NCBI RefSeq assembly: GCF_013155385.1
Contig: NZ_JABJUQ010000007.1
Coordinates: 3,967,170 to 4,031,169, forward strand
Length of the DNA stretch: 64,000 bases
From: Bacillus sp. WMMC1349
GTDB taxonomy: Bacteria; Bacillota; Bacilli; Bacillales; Bacillaceae
Direction: 5' to 3'
In this document: positions 9,290 through 18,283 of the stretch, one piece after another
Layout: each line of letters begins with the position of its first letter
Numbering within the stretch: the stretch's first letter is position 1
Made by a program: the position numbers and the translations under genes
The notes under the pieces: model-generated
Told to the model about the DNA's origin: nothing
The model's input: the letters and a program-made list of their open reading frames with translations, nothing else
The model's database searches: none

Positions 9290-10870
9290 ATGCGTGCTTT
9301 GAGTGAACAAAAACGCCAACTTTGGCAAGGTGCTTTTGTGTTATCACTAGCGGGAATTTTTTCAAAGGTATTAAGCGCAGGGTACAGAGTGCCTTTTCAA
9401 AATATAGTAGGAGATGTCGGTTTTTACATATATCAGCAAGTATATCCGTTGTTGGGAATATCAGTCGTGTTAGTGACAGTCGGGTTTCCTGTGACAATCT
9501 CAAAAATCATGAATGATTATGAAGCTGAAAACCAAGCAAAGATTCTTCGCATCTCGATGATGTTTTTGTCCGCTATTGGTTTAAGTTGTTTTTTGATTCT
9601 TTTCGCTGGAGCAAAAGGTATAGCTGGGCTAATGGGTGATCCAGATCTTGAGCAGGTGATTCGCGCTGTTTCGTTCTCTTATTTACCCCTTCCGTTTATA
9701 TCCTTTTTCAGAGGTTATTTCCAAGGAAGGCAGTCCATGTTGCCAACGGCTTTTTCACAAATGGGAGAGCAGATTGTTCGTGTTACTGTTATTCTCTTGC
9801 TAACATGGTGGTTGGTTAAACAAGGTTTTTCTCTATACGATACTGGAGCGGGGGCAGCCTTTGCCTCGTTTGTCGGAGGTCTTGCAGCATTTATCATATT
9901 GGCTAAATTTTGGGTGACGAGAGACAGTAGACAACGATCAGGGGTGTCTACTCTGAATACGAAAACAGTCATTAAGCAGTTATCATTATATACGATGACA
10001 ATTTGTGTCAGCAGTCTCATGCTCATTCTCATTCAGCTTGTAGATGCATTCAATTTATATTCACTACTGCTCGATCATGGTTTGGACAAACTAGAGGCAA
10101 AACATATAAAAGGTGTTTATGACAGGGGGCAGCCGCTACTTCAACTTGGAACTGTTTTTGCAGTAAGTGTGGCGACGGCCCTTGTCCCAACGCTCACAAA
10201 GGCAAGGAAGCAGCAAGAAACCAAACTTGTGCAAATAAAAGTGCAATATGCAATGAAAACGAGTTTAATGCTTGGAATCGGGGCAGCAGTCGGTCTTATT
10301 TGCATTTTGGACCCTGTAAATATGATGCTGTTTAAAAATAGTGAAGGAACGGCAGCGCTGCAAATTTTCAGTTTATCGATCTTTTTTGCGTCATTTGCCA
10401 TGACAATAACTGCTGTTTTACAAGGATTTGGACATCCATTTTTCCCAGCTGTCTCCGTTTTATTAGGAACAGTCATGAAAACAGTTTTGAATGTGATGTT
10501 GATTCCATCGTTCGGAATAGAAGGAGCGGCATTAGCAACAGCATTATCATTTGCTTTCGTTGCTTTGCTAAACTTTTCAAAACTGAAAAGGCAAAGTTTG
10601 ACTAAGCTTTCTGACTACAAAATAAGCGGGGTATTGATTTCAGCTTTCATGATGTTAATGGTTTTGTTAGCTTGGCTTTATATATTTGACATGGTGGTAG
10701 ATGCTGAAAGCAGGTGGACAGCAGCATTTGAAAGTCTTACAGCCGTAGTGCTCGGTGGCGCTACTTATTTGTATAGTATCATCAAATTAAAAGTGTATTC
10801 AGATGAGGAACTCGAACTTTTGCCGTTTGCAATCCATCTGTTTACATTTAAACGAAAAGGTGGCGAATAG
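9290..10870 (+). CDS. yabM: MOP-superfamily polysaccharide/lipid flippase YabM (SpoVB-like)
   Basis: A 526-residue integral membrane protein with about 14 hydrophobic segments and the family N-terminus (GIFSKVLSAGYRVPFQNIVG). It belongs to the MOP/MATE-like flippases that include SpoVB, YtgP/MurJ and Wzx, which move undecaprenyl-linked intermediates across the membrane. The exact substrate is not known. AAGGAG precedes the ATG. Its stop is followed at one base by yabN, the first link of a long operon. Confidence 0.9.
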   Translation: MRALSEQKRQLWQGAFVLSLAGIFSKVLSAGYRVPFQNIVGDVGFYIYQQVYPLLGISVVLVTVGFPVTISKIMNDYEAENQAKILRISMMFLSAIGLSCFLILFAGAKGIAGLMGDPDLEQVIRAVSFSYLPLPFISFFRGYFQGRQSMLPTAFSQMGEQIVRVTVILLLTWWLVKQGFSLYDTGAGAAFASFVGGLAAFIILAKFWVTRDSRQRSGVSTLNTKTVIKQLSLYTMTICVSSLMLILIQLVDAFNLYSLLLDHGLDKLEAKHIKGVYDRGQPLLQLGTVFAVSVATALVPTLTKARKQQETKLVQIKVQYAMKTSLMLGIGAAVGLICILDPVNMMLFKNSEGTAALQIFSLSIFFASFAMTITAVLQGFGHPFFPAVSVLLGTVMKTVLNVMLIPSFGIEGAALATALSFAFVALLNFSKLKRQSLTKLSDYKISGVLISAFMMLMVLLAWLYIFDMVVDAESRWTAAFESLTAVVLGGATYLYSIIKLKVYSDEELELLPFAIHLFTFKRKGGE

Positions 10871-10871
10871 T

Positions 10872-12341
10872 ATGGCTGGTAAAATTACTGTCATCGGTCT
10901 TGGTGCAGGTGATATCAATCAATTAACACTAGGTATATATAAACGTCTTACACAGGCTGATGCTGTTTATTGCAGAACACAAGATCATCCTCTAGTGAAG
11001 GAACTAACAAAAGAAATTCCTAATATGTATTTTTTCGATGATATTTATGAGAAACATGATCAATTTGAAGCGGTTTACGAAGAGATTGTTGAAAAGCTTT
11101 TTCAGAAAGCCATGCATCAAGATATTCTTTATGCAGTGCCCGGGCATCCGAGTGTTGCTGAAAAAACAGTTCAGCTATTGCTTGAACGACATAAAGACCA
11201 TCAAGTGACCGTGAAAGTGGAAGGAGGTCAAAGCTTTCTAGATGCGACATTTAACGCTCTAAAAATCGATCCCATTGAAGGTTTCCAGTTAGTTGATGCT
11301 GTCCGGTTTTTAGAAGACGAAATTGAGCTTCGTCACCATGTGATCATTTGTCAAGTATATGACCAAATGACAGCTTCAGAAGTGAAATTGACATTAATGG
11401 AAAAGCTTCCAGATGATTATGAAATTGTCATTGTAACGGCAGCTGGAAGCAGTGAAGAGGAGATCAGGAAAGTACCTCTTTACGAATTGGACAGAAGTGT
11501 CGATATCAGCAATTTAACGAGTGTTTATGTACCTCCGGTTAAAGATGAAACCTTGCTTTACCATGAATTTTCGACGTTTCGTCGTGTTATTCAAAAATTG
11601 CGTGGACCTGAGGGGTGTCCTTGGGATCAAAAGCAAACCCATCAGTCATTAAAAAAGTACTTAATTGAAGAATGCTATGAAGTGCTAGAAGCGATTGATG
11701 AAGAAGAGCCGGACCATATTGTAGAAGAGCTAGGGGATGTCCTGTTGCAAGTCTTACTGCATGCACAAATCGGTGATGATGAAGGATTGTTTACGATTCA
11801 TGATGTTATTCGCGAAATTACCGCGAAAATGATGAGAAGGCATCCGCATGTTTTTGGCGATGTCATCGTTCATGATGAGACTGACGTTATCGTAAACTGG
11901 GAAGAGATTAAAAACTTAGAAAAGCAAACGATTGAAAAATCTCTGCTTGATGATATCCCTAAACCGTTGCCGTCTCTCTCAAAAGCGAACCAATTGCAGA
12001 AAAAGGCAGCCAAAGTCGGTTTTGACTGGTCAGATGTAAATGACATTTGGAACAAAGTCAATGAAGAAATGAAAGAATTTTCCTTAGAAATTTCTAATTC
12101 TCAAGCCCAAAGCAAAAAAATAAAAGAAGAATTTGGTGATATTTTATTTGCTTTAGTTAATATTGGTCGTTTTTATAAAATTGACCCTGAAGAAGCGCTC
12201 ACCATGACGAATGCTAAGTTTTACAGACGATTCAACTATATTGAGCAAGCAGCGAACCATTCAGGGAAGAACATAGCGAGCATGACATTAGAGGAAATGG
12301 ATGAGCTATGGGATGAAGCTAAAAAAATGGAAAGGAGCTAA
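10872..12341 (+). CDS. yabN: Tetrapyrrole-methylase-like / MazG pyrophosphohydrolase fusion YabN
   Basis: Start placed at ATG 10872, one base after the yabM stop, giving 489 residues as in B. subtilis. Residues 1-220 are a tetrapyrrole (corrin/porphyrin) methylase fold (VIGLGAGDINQLTLGIYKRL). The C-terminal half is MazG nucleoside-triphosphate pyrophosphohydrolase (GPEGCPWDQKQTHQSL, then EECYEVLEAIDEEEP as metal-binding EExxE). The MazG part should hydrolyse abnormal NTPs; the methylase substrate is unknown. Confidence 0.93.
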   Translation: MAGKITVIGLGAGDINQLTLGIYKRLTQADAVYCRTQDHPLVKELTKEIPNMYFFDDIYEKHDQFEAVYEEIVEKLFQKAMHQDILYAVPGHPSVAEKTVQLLLERHKDHQVTVKVEGGQSFLDATFNALKIDPIEGFQLVDAVRFLEDEIELRHHVIICQVYDQMTASEVKLTLMEKLPDDYEIVIVTAAGSSEEEIRKVPLYELDRSVDISNLTSVYVPPVKDETLLYHEFSTFRRVIQKLRGPEGCPWDQKQTHQSLKKYLIEECYEVLEAIDEEEPDHIVEELGDVLLQVLLHAQIGDDEGLFTIHDVIREITAKMMRRHPHVFGDVIVHDETDVIVNWEEIKNLEKQTIEKSLLDDIPKPLPSLSKANQLQKKAAKVGFDWSDVNDIWNKVNEEMKEFSLEISNSQAQSKKIKEEFGDILFALVNIGRFYKIDPEEALTMTNAKFYRRFNYIEQAANHSGKNIASMTLEEMDELWDEAKKMERS

Positions 12342-12347
12342 CAGACG

Positions 12348-12611
12348 ATGAGGTTAGATAAGTTTCTGAAAGTTTCAAGATTGATTAAAAGACGAACACT
12401 TGCTAAGGAGGTAGCTGATCAGGGGAGAATTTTAATTAATGGTCAAAAGGCGAAAGCGAGTTCTGATGTTAAGGCAGGAGACGAACTGGTCGTGCGTTTC
12501 GGACAAAAACTCGTTACTGTTACAGTCAATGAGTTAAAAGATACGACAAAAAAAGACGAAGCAACCAGTATGTATACGATTCTCAAGGAAGAGAAGCTCA
12601 ACCAAGAATAG
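12348..12611 (+). CDS. rqcP: S4-domain ribosome quality-control factor RqcP (YabO)
   Basis: An 87-residue S4 RNA-binding protein (MRLDKFLKVSRLIKRRTLAK), similar to Hsp15. In B. subtilis this protein acts with RqcH on stalled 50S subunits and is needed for alanine tailing of nascent chains. It lies 6 bases behind yabN, whose terminal AAGGAGC acts as the RBS, so translation is likely coupled. Confidence 0.92.
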   Translation: MRLDKFLKVSRLIKRRTLAKEVADQGRILINGQKAKASSDVKAGDELVVRFGQKLVTVTVNELKDTTKKDEATSMYTILKEEKLNQE

Positions 12612-12618
12612 GCTTGTT

Positions 12619-12645
12619 CTAAAAAAATACCCTAACTCATACAAT
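12619..12645 (+). promoter_or_regulatory. SigE-type promoter of yabPQ
   Basis: CATACAAT (12638-12645) matches the SigE -10 box. The -35 near 12619-12624 (TCTAAA) is weaker. yabP and yabQ belong to the mother-cell SigE regulon in B. subtilis. Confidence 0.6.
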
Positions 12646-12682
12646 GCAGTATTAATAGTATGAGAATATGGGGGATGAGTCG

Positions 12683-12991
12683 ATGAGTGCATATTTTGAT
12701 CAACCCAACTCTTCTAGCGGTTCTTCTGCTCCTGAACATGATGTCATGATGAAGGGGCGCAAGTTGTTGGATATTTCCGGCGTCAAACAGGTAGAGAGTT
12801 TTGATAATGAGGAATTTTTACTGGAAACAGTGATGGGTATGCTGTCAGTCAGAGGCGAAAACTTACAAATGAAAAATCTGGATTTAGAGAAAGGTGTTGT
12901 CTCAATTAAGGGAAGAGTGCTCGATCTCATCTATTTGGATGAGCAGCAGGGGGAGAAAGCTAAAGGTTTTTTTAGCAAGTTGTTTAAATGA
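12683..12991 (+). CDS. yabP: Sporulation protein YabP
   Basis: About 102 residues with the conserved core HDVMMKGRKLLDISGVKQVE, then SFDNEEFLLETVMG. YabP acts with YabQ in the mother cell and is needed for spore cortex assembly. Start set at ATG 12683 behind GGGGGATG; an ATG at 12668 lies before that RBS. It overlaps yabQ by four bases. Confidence 0.92.
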   Translation: MSAYFDQPNSSSGSSAPEHDVMMKGRKLLDISGVKQVESFDNEEFLLETVMGMLSVRGENLQMKNLDLEKGVVSIKGRVLDLIYLDEQQGEKAKGFFSKLFK

Positions 12992-13614
12992 CACTGACTA
13001 CACAGTTCTATACCATGCTGACCATGACCGGAATGGGGGCGTGGCTAGGTGCGTCCCTTGATACCTATACACGCTTTGTGGTTCGTTCTAAGACAACGAG
13101 ATGGATCCTATTTATTCATGACCTTTTGTTTTGGGCGGTACAAGGTCTTCTTTTTTTCTATGTGTTACTTAGTGTGAATGAAGGTGAATTCAGGCTTTAT
13201 ATTTTCTTGGCAGTGTTGTTGGGGGTTGCTGTCTACCAGAGTCTTTTTAAACAAATTTATATCAAGGCTTTAGATTTGATGATTTCTTTTTTTGTATTTA
13301 TATATCGGATCTTGGCAAAAATGACGAAAATAATGGTATTTCAGCCGATTTTATGGACATTTCACATCATTTTGCTCGTGATCTCGTTTACAATAAAAAA
13401 TATCTATGGTCTTTTTTGCTTTTTTGGGGTATGTTTATATAAAATTGTTAAAATAGCAACATACCCGCTCTATTCCATTGTATATAGTTGTTTCAAACTT
13501 CTCCCTGCAGTCATTCAGCTAAAGGTGAAACATTTTTTTCAAAAAGGAGCAGGATTTTTAACAAAAGTACAGAAACTATTCATCATCTTAATTAATAAAT
13601 TTTTAAAAAGATGA
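12988..13614 (+). CDS. yabQ: Spore cortex biosynthesis membrane protein YabQ
   Basis: A 208-residue membrane protein with several hydrophobic segments (near residues 8-25, 40-62, 67-85, 93-112 and 118-155) and a basic C-terminus (INKFLKR). YabQ localises to the membranes around the forespore and is required for cortex formation. Start ATG overlaps the yabP stop and its own stop overlaps the next reading frame, so yabP-yabQ-divIC are tightly linked. Confidence 0.9.
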   Translation: MTLTTQFYTMLTMTGMGAWLGASLDTYTRFVVRSKTTRWILFIHDLLFWAVQGLLFFYVLLSVNEGEFRLYIFLAVLLGVAVYQSLFKQIYIKALDLMISFFVFIYRILAKMTKIMVFQPILWTFHIILLVISFTIKNIYGLFCFFGVCLYKIVKIATYPLYSIVYSCFKLLPAVIQLKVKHFFQKGAGFLTKVQKLFIILINKFLKR

Positions 13615-13628
13615 AGGGAGGCCGTCTG

Positions 13629-14009
13629 GTGTTGAATAATTCTAGAAAATATAATATTTCTCAAATTGAAAATGAGTATAAAGATCAAATAGAGCGAAAA
13701 CAGCAGCATTTGAAAAGAAAAAAACGCGGTCTATACAGACGGTTAATGGTATTTGGGGCAGTAGCATTGCTCTTTACCATTGTATTGGGCGGCACAATCT
13801 GGTCACAAGCTTCGACTATTGAAAGTCAGGAAGCAAAAAAAGCGGAACTTTTGAAAAAAATTCATAAAGTGGAAGCGAAAAAAACAGACTTGAAGGAAGA
13901 GATCACAAAACTTAAAGATAAAGACTATGTCGCAGAGCTTGCCAGAAAGGAGTATTACTTGTCAAAAAAAGGCGAAATTATTTTCAAGTTTAACGAGAAG
14001 AGTAAATAG
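13629..14009 (+). CDS. divIC: Cell-division protein DivIC (FtsB-like)
   Basis: A bitopic protein of 125-126 residues with a basic cytoplasmic N-terminus, one membrane segment (MVFGAVALLFTIVLGGTIWS), an extracellular coiled coil rich in Lys/Glu and a conserved tail (DYVAELARKEYYLSKKGEII). It forms the DivIB-DivIC-FtsL divisome subcomplex. The start is GTG 13629 or TTG 13632; both lie after AGGGAGG at 13615-13621, whereas the in-frame ATG 13611 lies before it. The TTG gives the B. subtilis length. Confidence 0.92.
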   Translation: MLNNSRKYNISQIENEYKDQIERKQQHLKRKKRGLYRRLMVFGAVALLFTIVLGGTIWSQASTIESQEAKKAELLKKIHKVEAKKTDLKEEITKLKDKDYVAELARKEYYLSKKGEIIFKFNEKSK

Positions 14010-14014
14010 CCTTA

Positions 14015-14043
14015 TTGAACTTCATTTTTTCTTTATGTATAAT
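14015..14043 (+). promoter_or_regulatory. SigA promoter of yabR
   Basis: TTGAAC (14015-14020) and TATAAT (14038-14043) with a 17-bp spacer and a TG just before the -10. It is the strongest-looking housekeeping promoter in this part of the window. Confidence 0.8.
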
Positions 14044-14087
14044 TAAAGAAATGATTTTTTTTAAGTCTAAGGAGGAGCACTTTTTTT

Positions 14088-14474
14088 ATGTCGATTGAAG
14101 TTGGCAGCAAGTTGCAAGGGAAAGTAACAGGTATTACAAATTTTGGAGCGTTTGTTGAGTTGCCCGGAGGATCCACAGGTCTTGTTCATATCAGTGAAGT
14201 CGCAGATAATTATGTGAAGGATATCAATGATCATCTAAAAGTTGGAGATCAAGTTGAAGTTAAAGTCATTAATGTTGAAAAAGATGGCAAGATCGGCTTG
14301 TCCATCAAAAAGGCTGTAGACCGTCCACAACCAAGACCAAGAAATGATTTCCGCTCTAAAGAAACGTTTGAACAAAAAATGAATAAGTTTTTGAAAGATA
14401 GTGAAGATCGCTTATCGTCTCTAAAACGCAACACGGAATCAAAACGTGGAGGGCGCGGAGCAAGAAGAGGTTAA
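14088..14474 (+). CDS. yabR: S1-domain RNA-binding protein YabR
   Basis: 128 residues: one S1 domain (GKVTGITNFGAFVELPGGS, LVHISEVADNYVKD) followed by a basic tail ending RGGRGARRG. Such general stress protein 13-type S1 proteins associate with ribosomes or RNA polymerase; a precise role is not established. AGGAGG precedes the ATG. Confidence 0.93.
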   Translation: MSIEVGSKLQGKVTGITNFGAFVELPGGSTGLVHISEVADNYVKDINDHLKVGDQVEVKVINVEKDGKIGLSIKKAVDRPQPRPRNDFRSKETFEQKMNKFLKDSEDRLSSLKRNTESKRGGRGARRG

Positions 14475-14501
14475 CTTGCTGCTTTCTATATAATAAAAAA
14501 G

Positions 14502-14536
14502 AAAGGCATTCGTCTTATCCCAGCGGATGCCTTTTT
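14502..14536 (+). terminator. Rho-independent terminator of yabR
   Basis: AAAGGCAT (14502-14509) pairs with ATGCCTTT (14527-14534), extended by a CG/CG step, and ends in a T-run. It lies just before the tRNA promoter. Confidence 0.85.
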
Positions 14537-14564
14537 ATTATAGAAAAAATTTTATAAATTTCTA

Positions 14565-14593
14565 TTGACGGACCGGATAAAACTTTGTATTAT
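14565..14593 (+). promoter_or_regulatory. tRNA promoter
   Basis: TTGACG (14565-14570) and TATTAT (14588-14593) with a 17-bp spacer lie 27 bases before tRNA-Met. Confidence 0.75.
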
Positions 14594-14620
14594 AGAACTT
14601 GTGCGTTAAAAGAAATACAT

Positions 14621-14694
14621 GGCGGTGTAGCTCAGCTGGCTAGAGCGTACGGTTCATACCCGTGAGGTCGGGGGTTCGATCCCCTCCGCCGCTA
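14621..14694 (+). tRNA. tRNA-Met (CAT)
   Basis: A complete cloverleaf. The acceptor pairs GGCGGTG with CGCCGCT using two G.U wobbles. D arm, anticodon loop TTCATAC (anticodon CAT) and T loop TTCGATC are regular, with discriminator A and no encoded CCA. The same Met-Glu pair lies between yabR and spoIIE in B. subtilis. A CAT anticodon could also mark a TilS-modified Ile tRNA, but synteny favours Met. Confidence 0.93.
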
Positions 14695-14707
14695 CTTTAT
14701 TTTATAA

Positions 14708-14779
14708 GGCCCGTTGGTCAAGCGGTTAAGACACCGCCCTTTCACGGCGGTAACACGGGTTCGAATCCCGTACGGGTCA
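14708..14779 (+). tRNA. tRNA-Glu (TTC)
   Basis: Acceptor GGCCCGT pairs with ACGGGTC. The anticodon stem is CCGCC/GGCGG around loop CTTTCAC (anticodon TTC) and the T loop is TTCGAAT. It lies 13 bases after tRNA-Met and shares its promoter and terminator. Confidence 0.95.
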
Positions 14780-14783
14780 TTCG

Positions 14784-14815
14784 AAAAACCGATTTCTATT
14801 GAAATCGGTTTTTTT
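14784..14815 (+). terminator. tRNA operon terminator
   Basis: AAAAACCGATTTC (14784-14796) and GAAATCGGTTTTT (14801-14813) form a long perfect stem with a TATT loop. The A-run and T-run on either side could make it work in both directions. Confidence 0.9.
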
Positions 14816-14914
14816 GTTGTCTCGCAAAATAACAAGAATGAACTCGACATATCAAGAGAGATTGGAACATACTGCATAAACCGTCGAGAATTTCTTTGAA
14901 ATTGTTACCTTCTT

Positions 14915-14947
14915 TTGACAAAATCCTATTTCATCTTTCGTTATAAT
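14915..14947 (+). promoter_or_regulatory. Spo0A-dependent SigA promoter of spoIIE
   Basis: TTGACA (14915-14920) and TATAAT (14942-14947) are both perfect hexamers but 21 bp apart. This long spacer is the hallmark of Spo0A-activated SigA promoters such as spoIIE and spoIIG. Confidence 0.85.
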
Positions 14948-14982
14948 GGCAAGCAATGAATAAATGAGTGGGAGATGAAAGC

Positions 14983-17472
14983 ATGGAAAAAGCGGAAAGA
15001 AGAGTTAATAACCCCTTTATAGGACCTGTCATTCAAAAAATGAATTTATGGTTCAATAAAATAACGATGTCTATTATACAACGGCTGTATTCGCTCTTTT
15101 TGTATAAAGGGCTCATCTACATGGTAATCGGTTTTTTATTGGGACGAGCTTTCATTCTGTCAGAAGTTATTCCGTTTGCTTTGCCATTTTTCGGAGTCAT
15201 GCTTTTTATAAAGAAGGATAAAGCGTTTTTAGCGTGTTTGGCTCTGCTTGCAGGGGCTTTAAGTGTTTCTTTACAGCACTCTCTGTTCGTACTCTTAGCT
15301 CTTGTGTCGTTTGCAATATGCTCAAAAATGACCTCACTTATTATAAAAGACGGATTCAGAACATTACCGGTTGTGATCTTTTTATCTATGGCATTGGCAA
15401 GGTGTACATTTGTCTATGCACAATTTGGGAAAGTCACAAGTTATTATTATGTAATGGCATTTGTAGAAGCAGGCTTAGCTTTTATTTTAACACTAATATT
15501 TTTGCAAAGTTTACCGATTGTAACTTCAAAAAGAGCAAAACAATCATTAAGAATTGAGGAAATTATTTGTTTTATGATTTTAATTGCTTCTGTTCTGACT
15601 GGATTAACAGGAGTTTCCTTTCAAGGTTTACAGGCTGAACTCATATTAGCCCGATATACGGTTCTTGTGTTTGCATTTATCGGTGGTGCTAGTATCGGGT
15701 GTACAGTTGGAGTTGTCACTGGATTGATTTTAAGTCTTGCAAATATCGGTAATCTCTACCAGATGAGCCTGCTGGCTTTTTCAGGTCTGCTTGGCGGGCT
15801 GTTAAAAGAAGGAAAAAAAGTTGGAGCTGCCGTTGGTCTGCTGATTGGATCATTGCTCATTTCTTTATATGGAGAGGGTTCAGCAGAGCTGATACCGACA
15901 CTTTATGAATCTTTGATCGCAATTGGTCTCTTTTTATTAACACCACAGTCGATCACAAAGAAGGTCGCCAAGTATATTCCTGGAACGATTGAACACTCCC
16001 AAGAACAGCAGCAATATGCAAGAAAAATTCGCGATGTTACAGCTCAGAAAGTAGATCAGTTTTCAAACATTTTTTATGCTTTATCCGAAAGTTTTGCCAC
16101 CTTTTATCATTCTGTTTCCAACAAAGACAGCAAAGAAAAAGAAATCGACTTGTTATTAAGTTCTGTTACCGAATACTCATGTCAATCTTGTTATAAAAAA
16201 AACAAATGCTGGGTAGAGAACTTTGATAAAACATATGAGATGATGAAACAGGTTATGCAGGAAACAGAAGAAAAAAATTACTACAAAAACCGCAAGCTAA
16301 AGAAAGAGCTTCAACAACATTGTTCAAAATCGAAGCAGGTTGAAGCATTGATTGAAGACGAACTCTCACACTTTAGAGCCAATCAAACATTGAAACAAAA
16401 AATTCATGACAGCAGGCGGCTTGTTGCTGAACAACTTCTCGGTGTTTCTCAGGTCATGACCGATTTTTCTCGGGAAATCAAAAGGGAGCGAGAACAGCAC
16501 TTTGTTCAAGAAGAACAGGTCACAGAGGCACTTCAGCATTTTGGTATTGAAATCCAACAGGTTGAAATCTATAGTCTTGATCAAGGTAATATTGACATAG
16601 AAATGAGTATCCCATATTGCAATGGTCATGGTGAATGCGAAAAACTAATTGCCCCAATGCTTTCCGATATTTTAGAAGAACAAATTATAGTAAAGGCTGA
16701 GCAGTGTGCTGGCCATCCGAACGGCTATTGTCATGTGGCGTTTGGTTCAGCAAAATCTTATCGGGTGAAAACAGGAGTGGCGCATGCGGCCAAAGGCGGA
16801 GGGCTTGTCTCAGGGGACAGCTATAATATGATGGAACTTGGTCTAGGAAAATATGCTGCTGCTATCAGTGATGGAATGGGAAATGGTGCGAGGGCACACC
16901 TTGAAAGTAATGAAACGATAAAGCTACTTGAGAAAATTCTTCAGTCAGGAATTGATGAAAAAGTGGCGATTAAAACGATTAATAGTATTCTTTCGTTAAG
17001 AACAACAGATGAGATTTACTCCACACTTGATTTAGCCATTCTCGATTTGCAAAATGCAAACTGCAAGTTTTTAAAAATTGGGTCAACACCGAGTTTTATT
17101 AAAAGAAGTGAGCAGATCATTAAAGTGCAGGCCAGCAACTTACCAATTGGTATTATAACCGAATTTGATGTTGATGTTGTCAGTGAACAATTAAAGGCAG
17201 GGGACATTTTAATCATGATGAGCGATGGGATCTTTGAAGGACCGCGTCATGTGGAAAATTATGATTTATGGATGAAAAGAAAATTAAAGTCACTTAAAAC
17301 CGAAAACCCGCAAGAAATCGCCGATTTGATTATGGAAGAGGTGATTCGGACAAGATCCGGACGAATAGATGATGACATGACAGTACTTGTCATCAAAATA
17401 GATCATAATACACCGAAATGGGCATCGATTCCAACACCGGGTCTTTTTAAAAAGAATCAAGAGATTTCTTAG
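14983..17472 (+). CDS. spoIIE: Stage II sporulation protein E (SpoIIE), membrane PP2C phosphatase
   Basis: 829 residues from ATG 14983, which follows GTGGGAGATG; an in-frame ATG at 14968 lies before this RBS. The N-terminal 330 residues hold about ten membrane segments, a central FtsZ-interacting region has Cys pairs (YSCQSCYKKNKCW), and the C-terminal PP2C phosphatase carries SDGMGNGARAHLES near residue 630 and the metal Asp in MSDGIFEGP. SpoIIE dephosphorylates SpoIIAA to free SigF in the forespore and takes part in polar septation. Confidence 0.97.
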   Translation: MEKAERRVNNPFIGPVIQKMNLWFNKITMSIIQRLYSLFLYKGLIYMVIGFLLGRAFILSEVIPFALPFFGVMLFIKKDKAFLACLALLAGALSVSLQHSLFVLLALVSFAICSKMTSLIIKDGFRTLPVVIFLSMALARCTFVYAQFGKVTSYYYVMAFVEAGLAFILTLIFLQSLPIVTSKRAKQSLRIEEIICFMILIASVLTGLTGVSFQGLQAELILARYTVLVFAFIGGASIGCTVGVVTGLILSLANIGNLYQMSLLAFSGLLGGLLKEGKKVGAAVGLLIGSLLISLYGEGSAELIPTLYESLIAIGLFLLTPQSITKKVAKYIPGTIEHSQEQQQYARKIRDVTAQKVDQFSNIFYALSESFATFYHSVSNKDSKEKEIDLLLSSVTEYSCQSCYKKNKCWVENFDKTYEMMKQVMQETEEKNYYKNRKLKKELQQHCSKSKQVEALIEDELSHFRANQTLKQKIHDSRRLVAEQLLGVSQVMTDFSREIKREREQHFVQEEQVTEALQHFGIEIQQVEIYSLDQGNIDIEMSIPYCNGHGECEKLIAPMLSDILEEQIIVKAEQCAGHPNGYCHVAFGSAKSYRVKTGVAHAAKGGGLVSGDSYNMMELGLGKYAAAISDGMGNGARAHLESNETIKLLEKILQSGIDEKVAIKTINSILSLRTTDEIYSTLDLAILDLQNANCKFLKIGSTPSFIKRSEQIIKVQASNLPIGIITEFDVDVVSEQLKAGDILIMMSDGIFEGPRHVENYDLWMKRKLKSLKTENPQEIADLIMEEVIRTRSGRIDDDMTVLVIKIDHNTPKWASIPTPGLFKKNQEIS

Positions 17473-17477
17473 CATTC

Positions 17478-17507
17478 GTATAAATCAATTTTCTTCTGGC
17501 GAAGATG
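17478..17507 (+). promoter_or_regulatory. Possible SigF promoter of yabS-yabT
   Basis: GTATA (17478-17482) and GGCGAAGAT (17498-17506) with a 15-bp gap partly match the SigF pattern (GywTA, about 16, GgnrAnAnTw). One conserved -10 base is off. In B. subtilis these genes are expressed in the forespore. Confidence 0.4.
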
Positions 17508-17545
17508 GAATTGAAAAAAGATATCTTTGTTCAGGAGGAATAAAT

Positions 17546-18283
17546 ATGAAAAAGGGCCATTTAAATCAAATTTTACTTATTACGGATGGCTGTTCAAATC
17601 GCGGTGAAGATCCTCAGGCTATAGCAGCCTTCGCAAAGGAACAGGGAATAACTGTTAATGTGATTGGGATTATGGAAGAAGGTTCTATGGATCAATCTGC
17701 AATGAGTGAAGTTGAAGGGATCGCTCTTGCTGGAGGCGGTATTCATCAGGTTGTTTACGCTTCACAGCTGTCACAAACTGTTCAGATGGTGACGAAAAAA
17801 GCGATGACACAAACCCTTCAGGGTGTAGTTAATCAAGAACTTAAACAAATTCTTGGTAAACAGACAGAAATGGATGAGCTACCTCCTGATCAACGTGGGG
17901 AAGTGATGGAAGTTGTTGATGAACTTGGAGAAACTGTTCATTTACATGTCTTAGTGCTTGTTGATACGAGCGCAAGCATGAATCCAAAGCTTCCAACTGT
18001 AAAAGAAGCATTAATTGATTTGTCCATTAGTCTTCATTCAAGAATAGGTGATAATGAATTTGCGATGTTTATATTTCCCGGGAAAAAACAAGAAGCGGAG
18101 ATTGTGCAGGATTGGACACCAAAGTTTGAATCTCTTTCCTCTCTATTTTCTAGACTTGCTGCAGGAGGTATTACACCAACAGGACCAGCTATCCGAGCAG
18201 CGATTAACTATTTTAATAAAAATCGCTCAAGAAGGAGTATGTTAGAAGATGATGAAAAACGCTTCGACAAGTTTAGCAGCTAG
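17546..18283 (+). CDS. yabS: VWA-domain protein YabS
   Basis: 245 residues, cytoplasmic. A first half with LLITDGCSNRGEDPQ and a C-terminal von Willebrand A domain with the MIDAS signature VDTSASMNP near residue 138. It always neighbours the kinase gene yabT, whose start lies inside its 3' end (35-base overlap). A partnership with YabT is an inference from this linkage. AGGAGG precedes the ATG. Confidence 0.88.
   Translation: MKKGHLNQILLITDGCSNRGEDPQAIAAFAKEQGITVNVIGIMEEGSMDQSAMSEVEGIALAGGGIHQVVYASQLSQTVQMVTKKAMTQTLQGVVNQELKQILGKQTEMDELPPDQRGEVMEVVDELGETVHLHVLVLVDTSASMNPKLPTVKEALIDLSISLHSRIGDNEFAMFIFPGKKQEAEIVQDWTPKFESLSSLFSRLAAGGITPTGPAIRAAINYFNKNRSRRSMLEDDEKRFDKFSS

Noticed and set aside
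9061..9306. ORFs on both strands around the spoVT-yabM junction
   Set aside because: They cross two terminators and the yabM promoter; shadows of spoVT and intergenic DNA.
14692..14899. Short ORFs across the tRNA-Glu gene on both strands
   Set aside because: They translate a tRNA and its terminator, a frequent false gene call.
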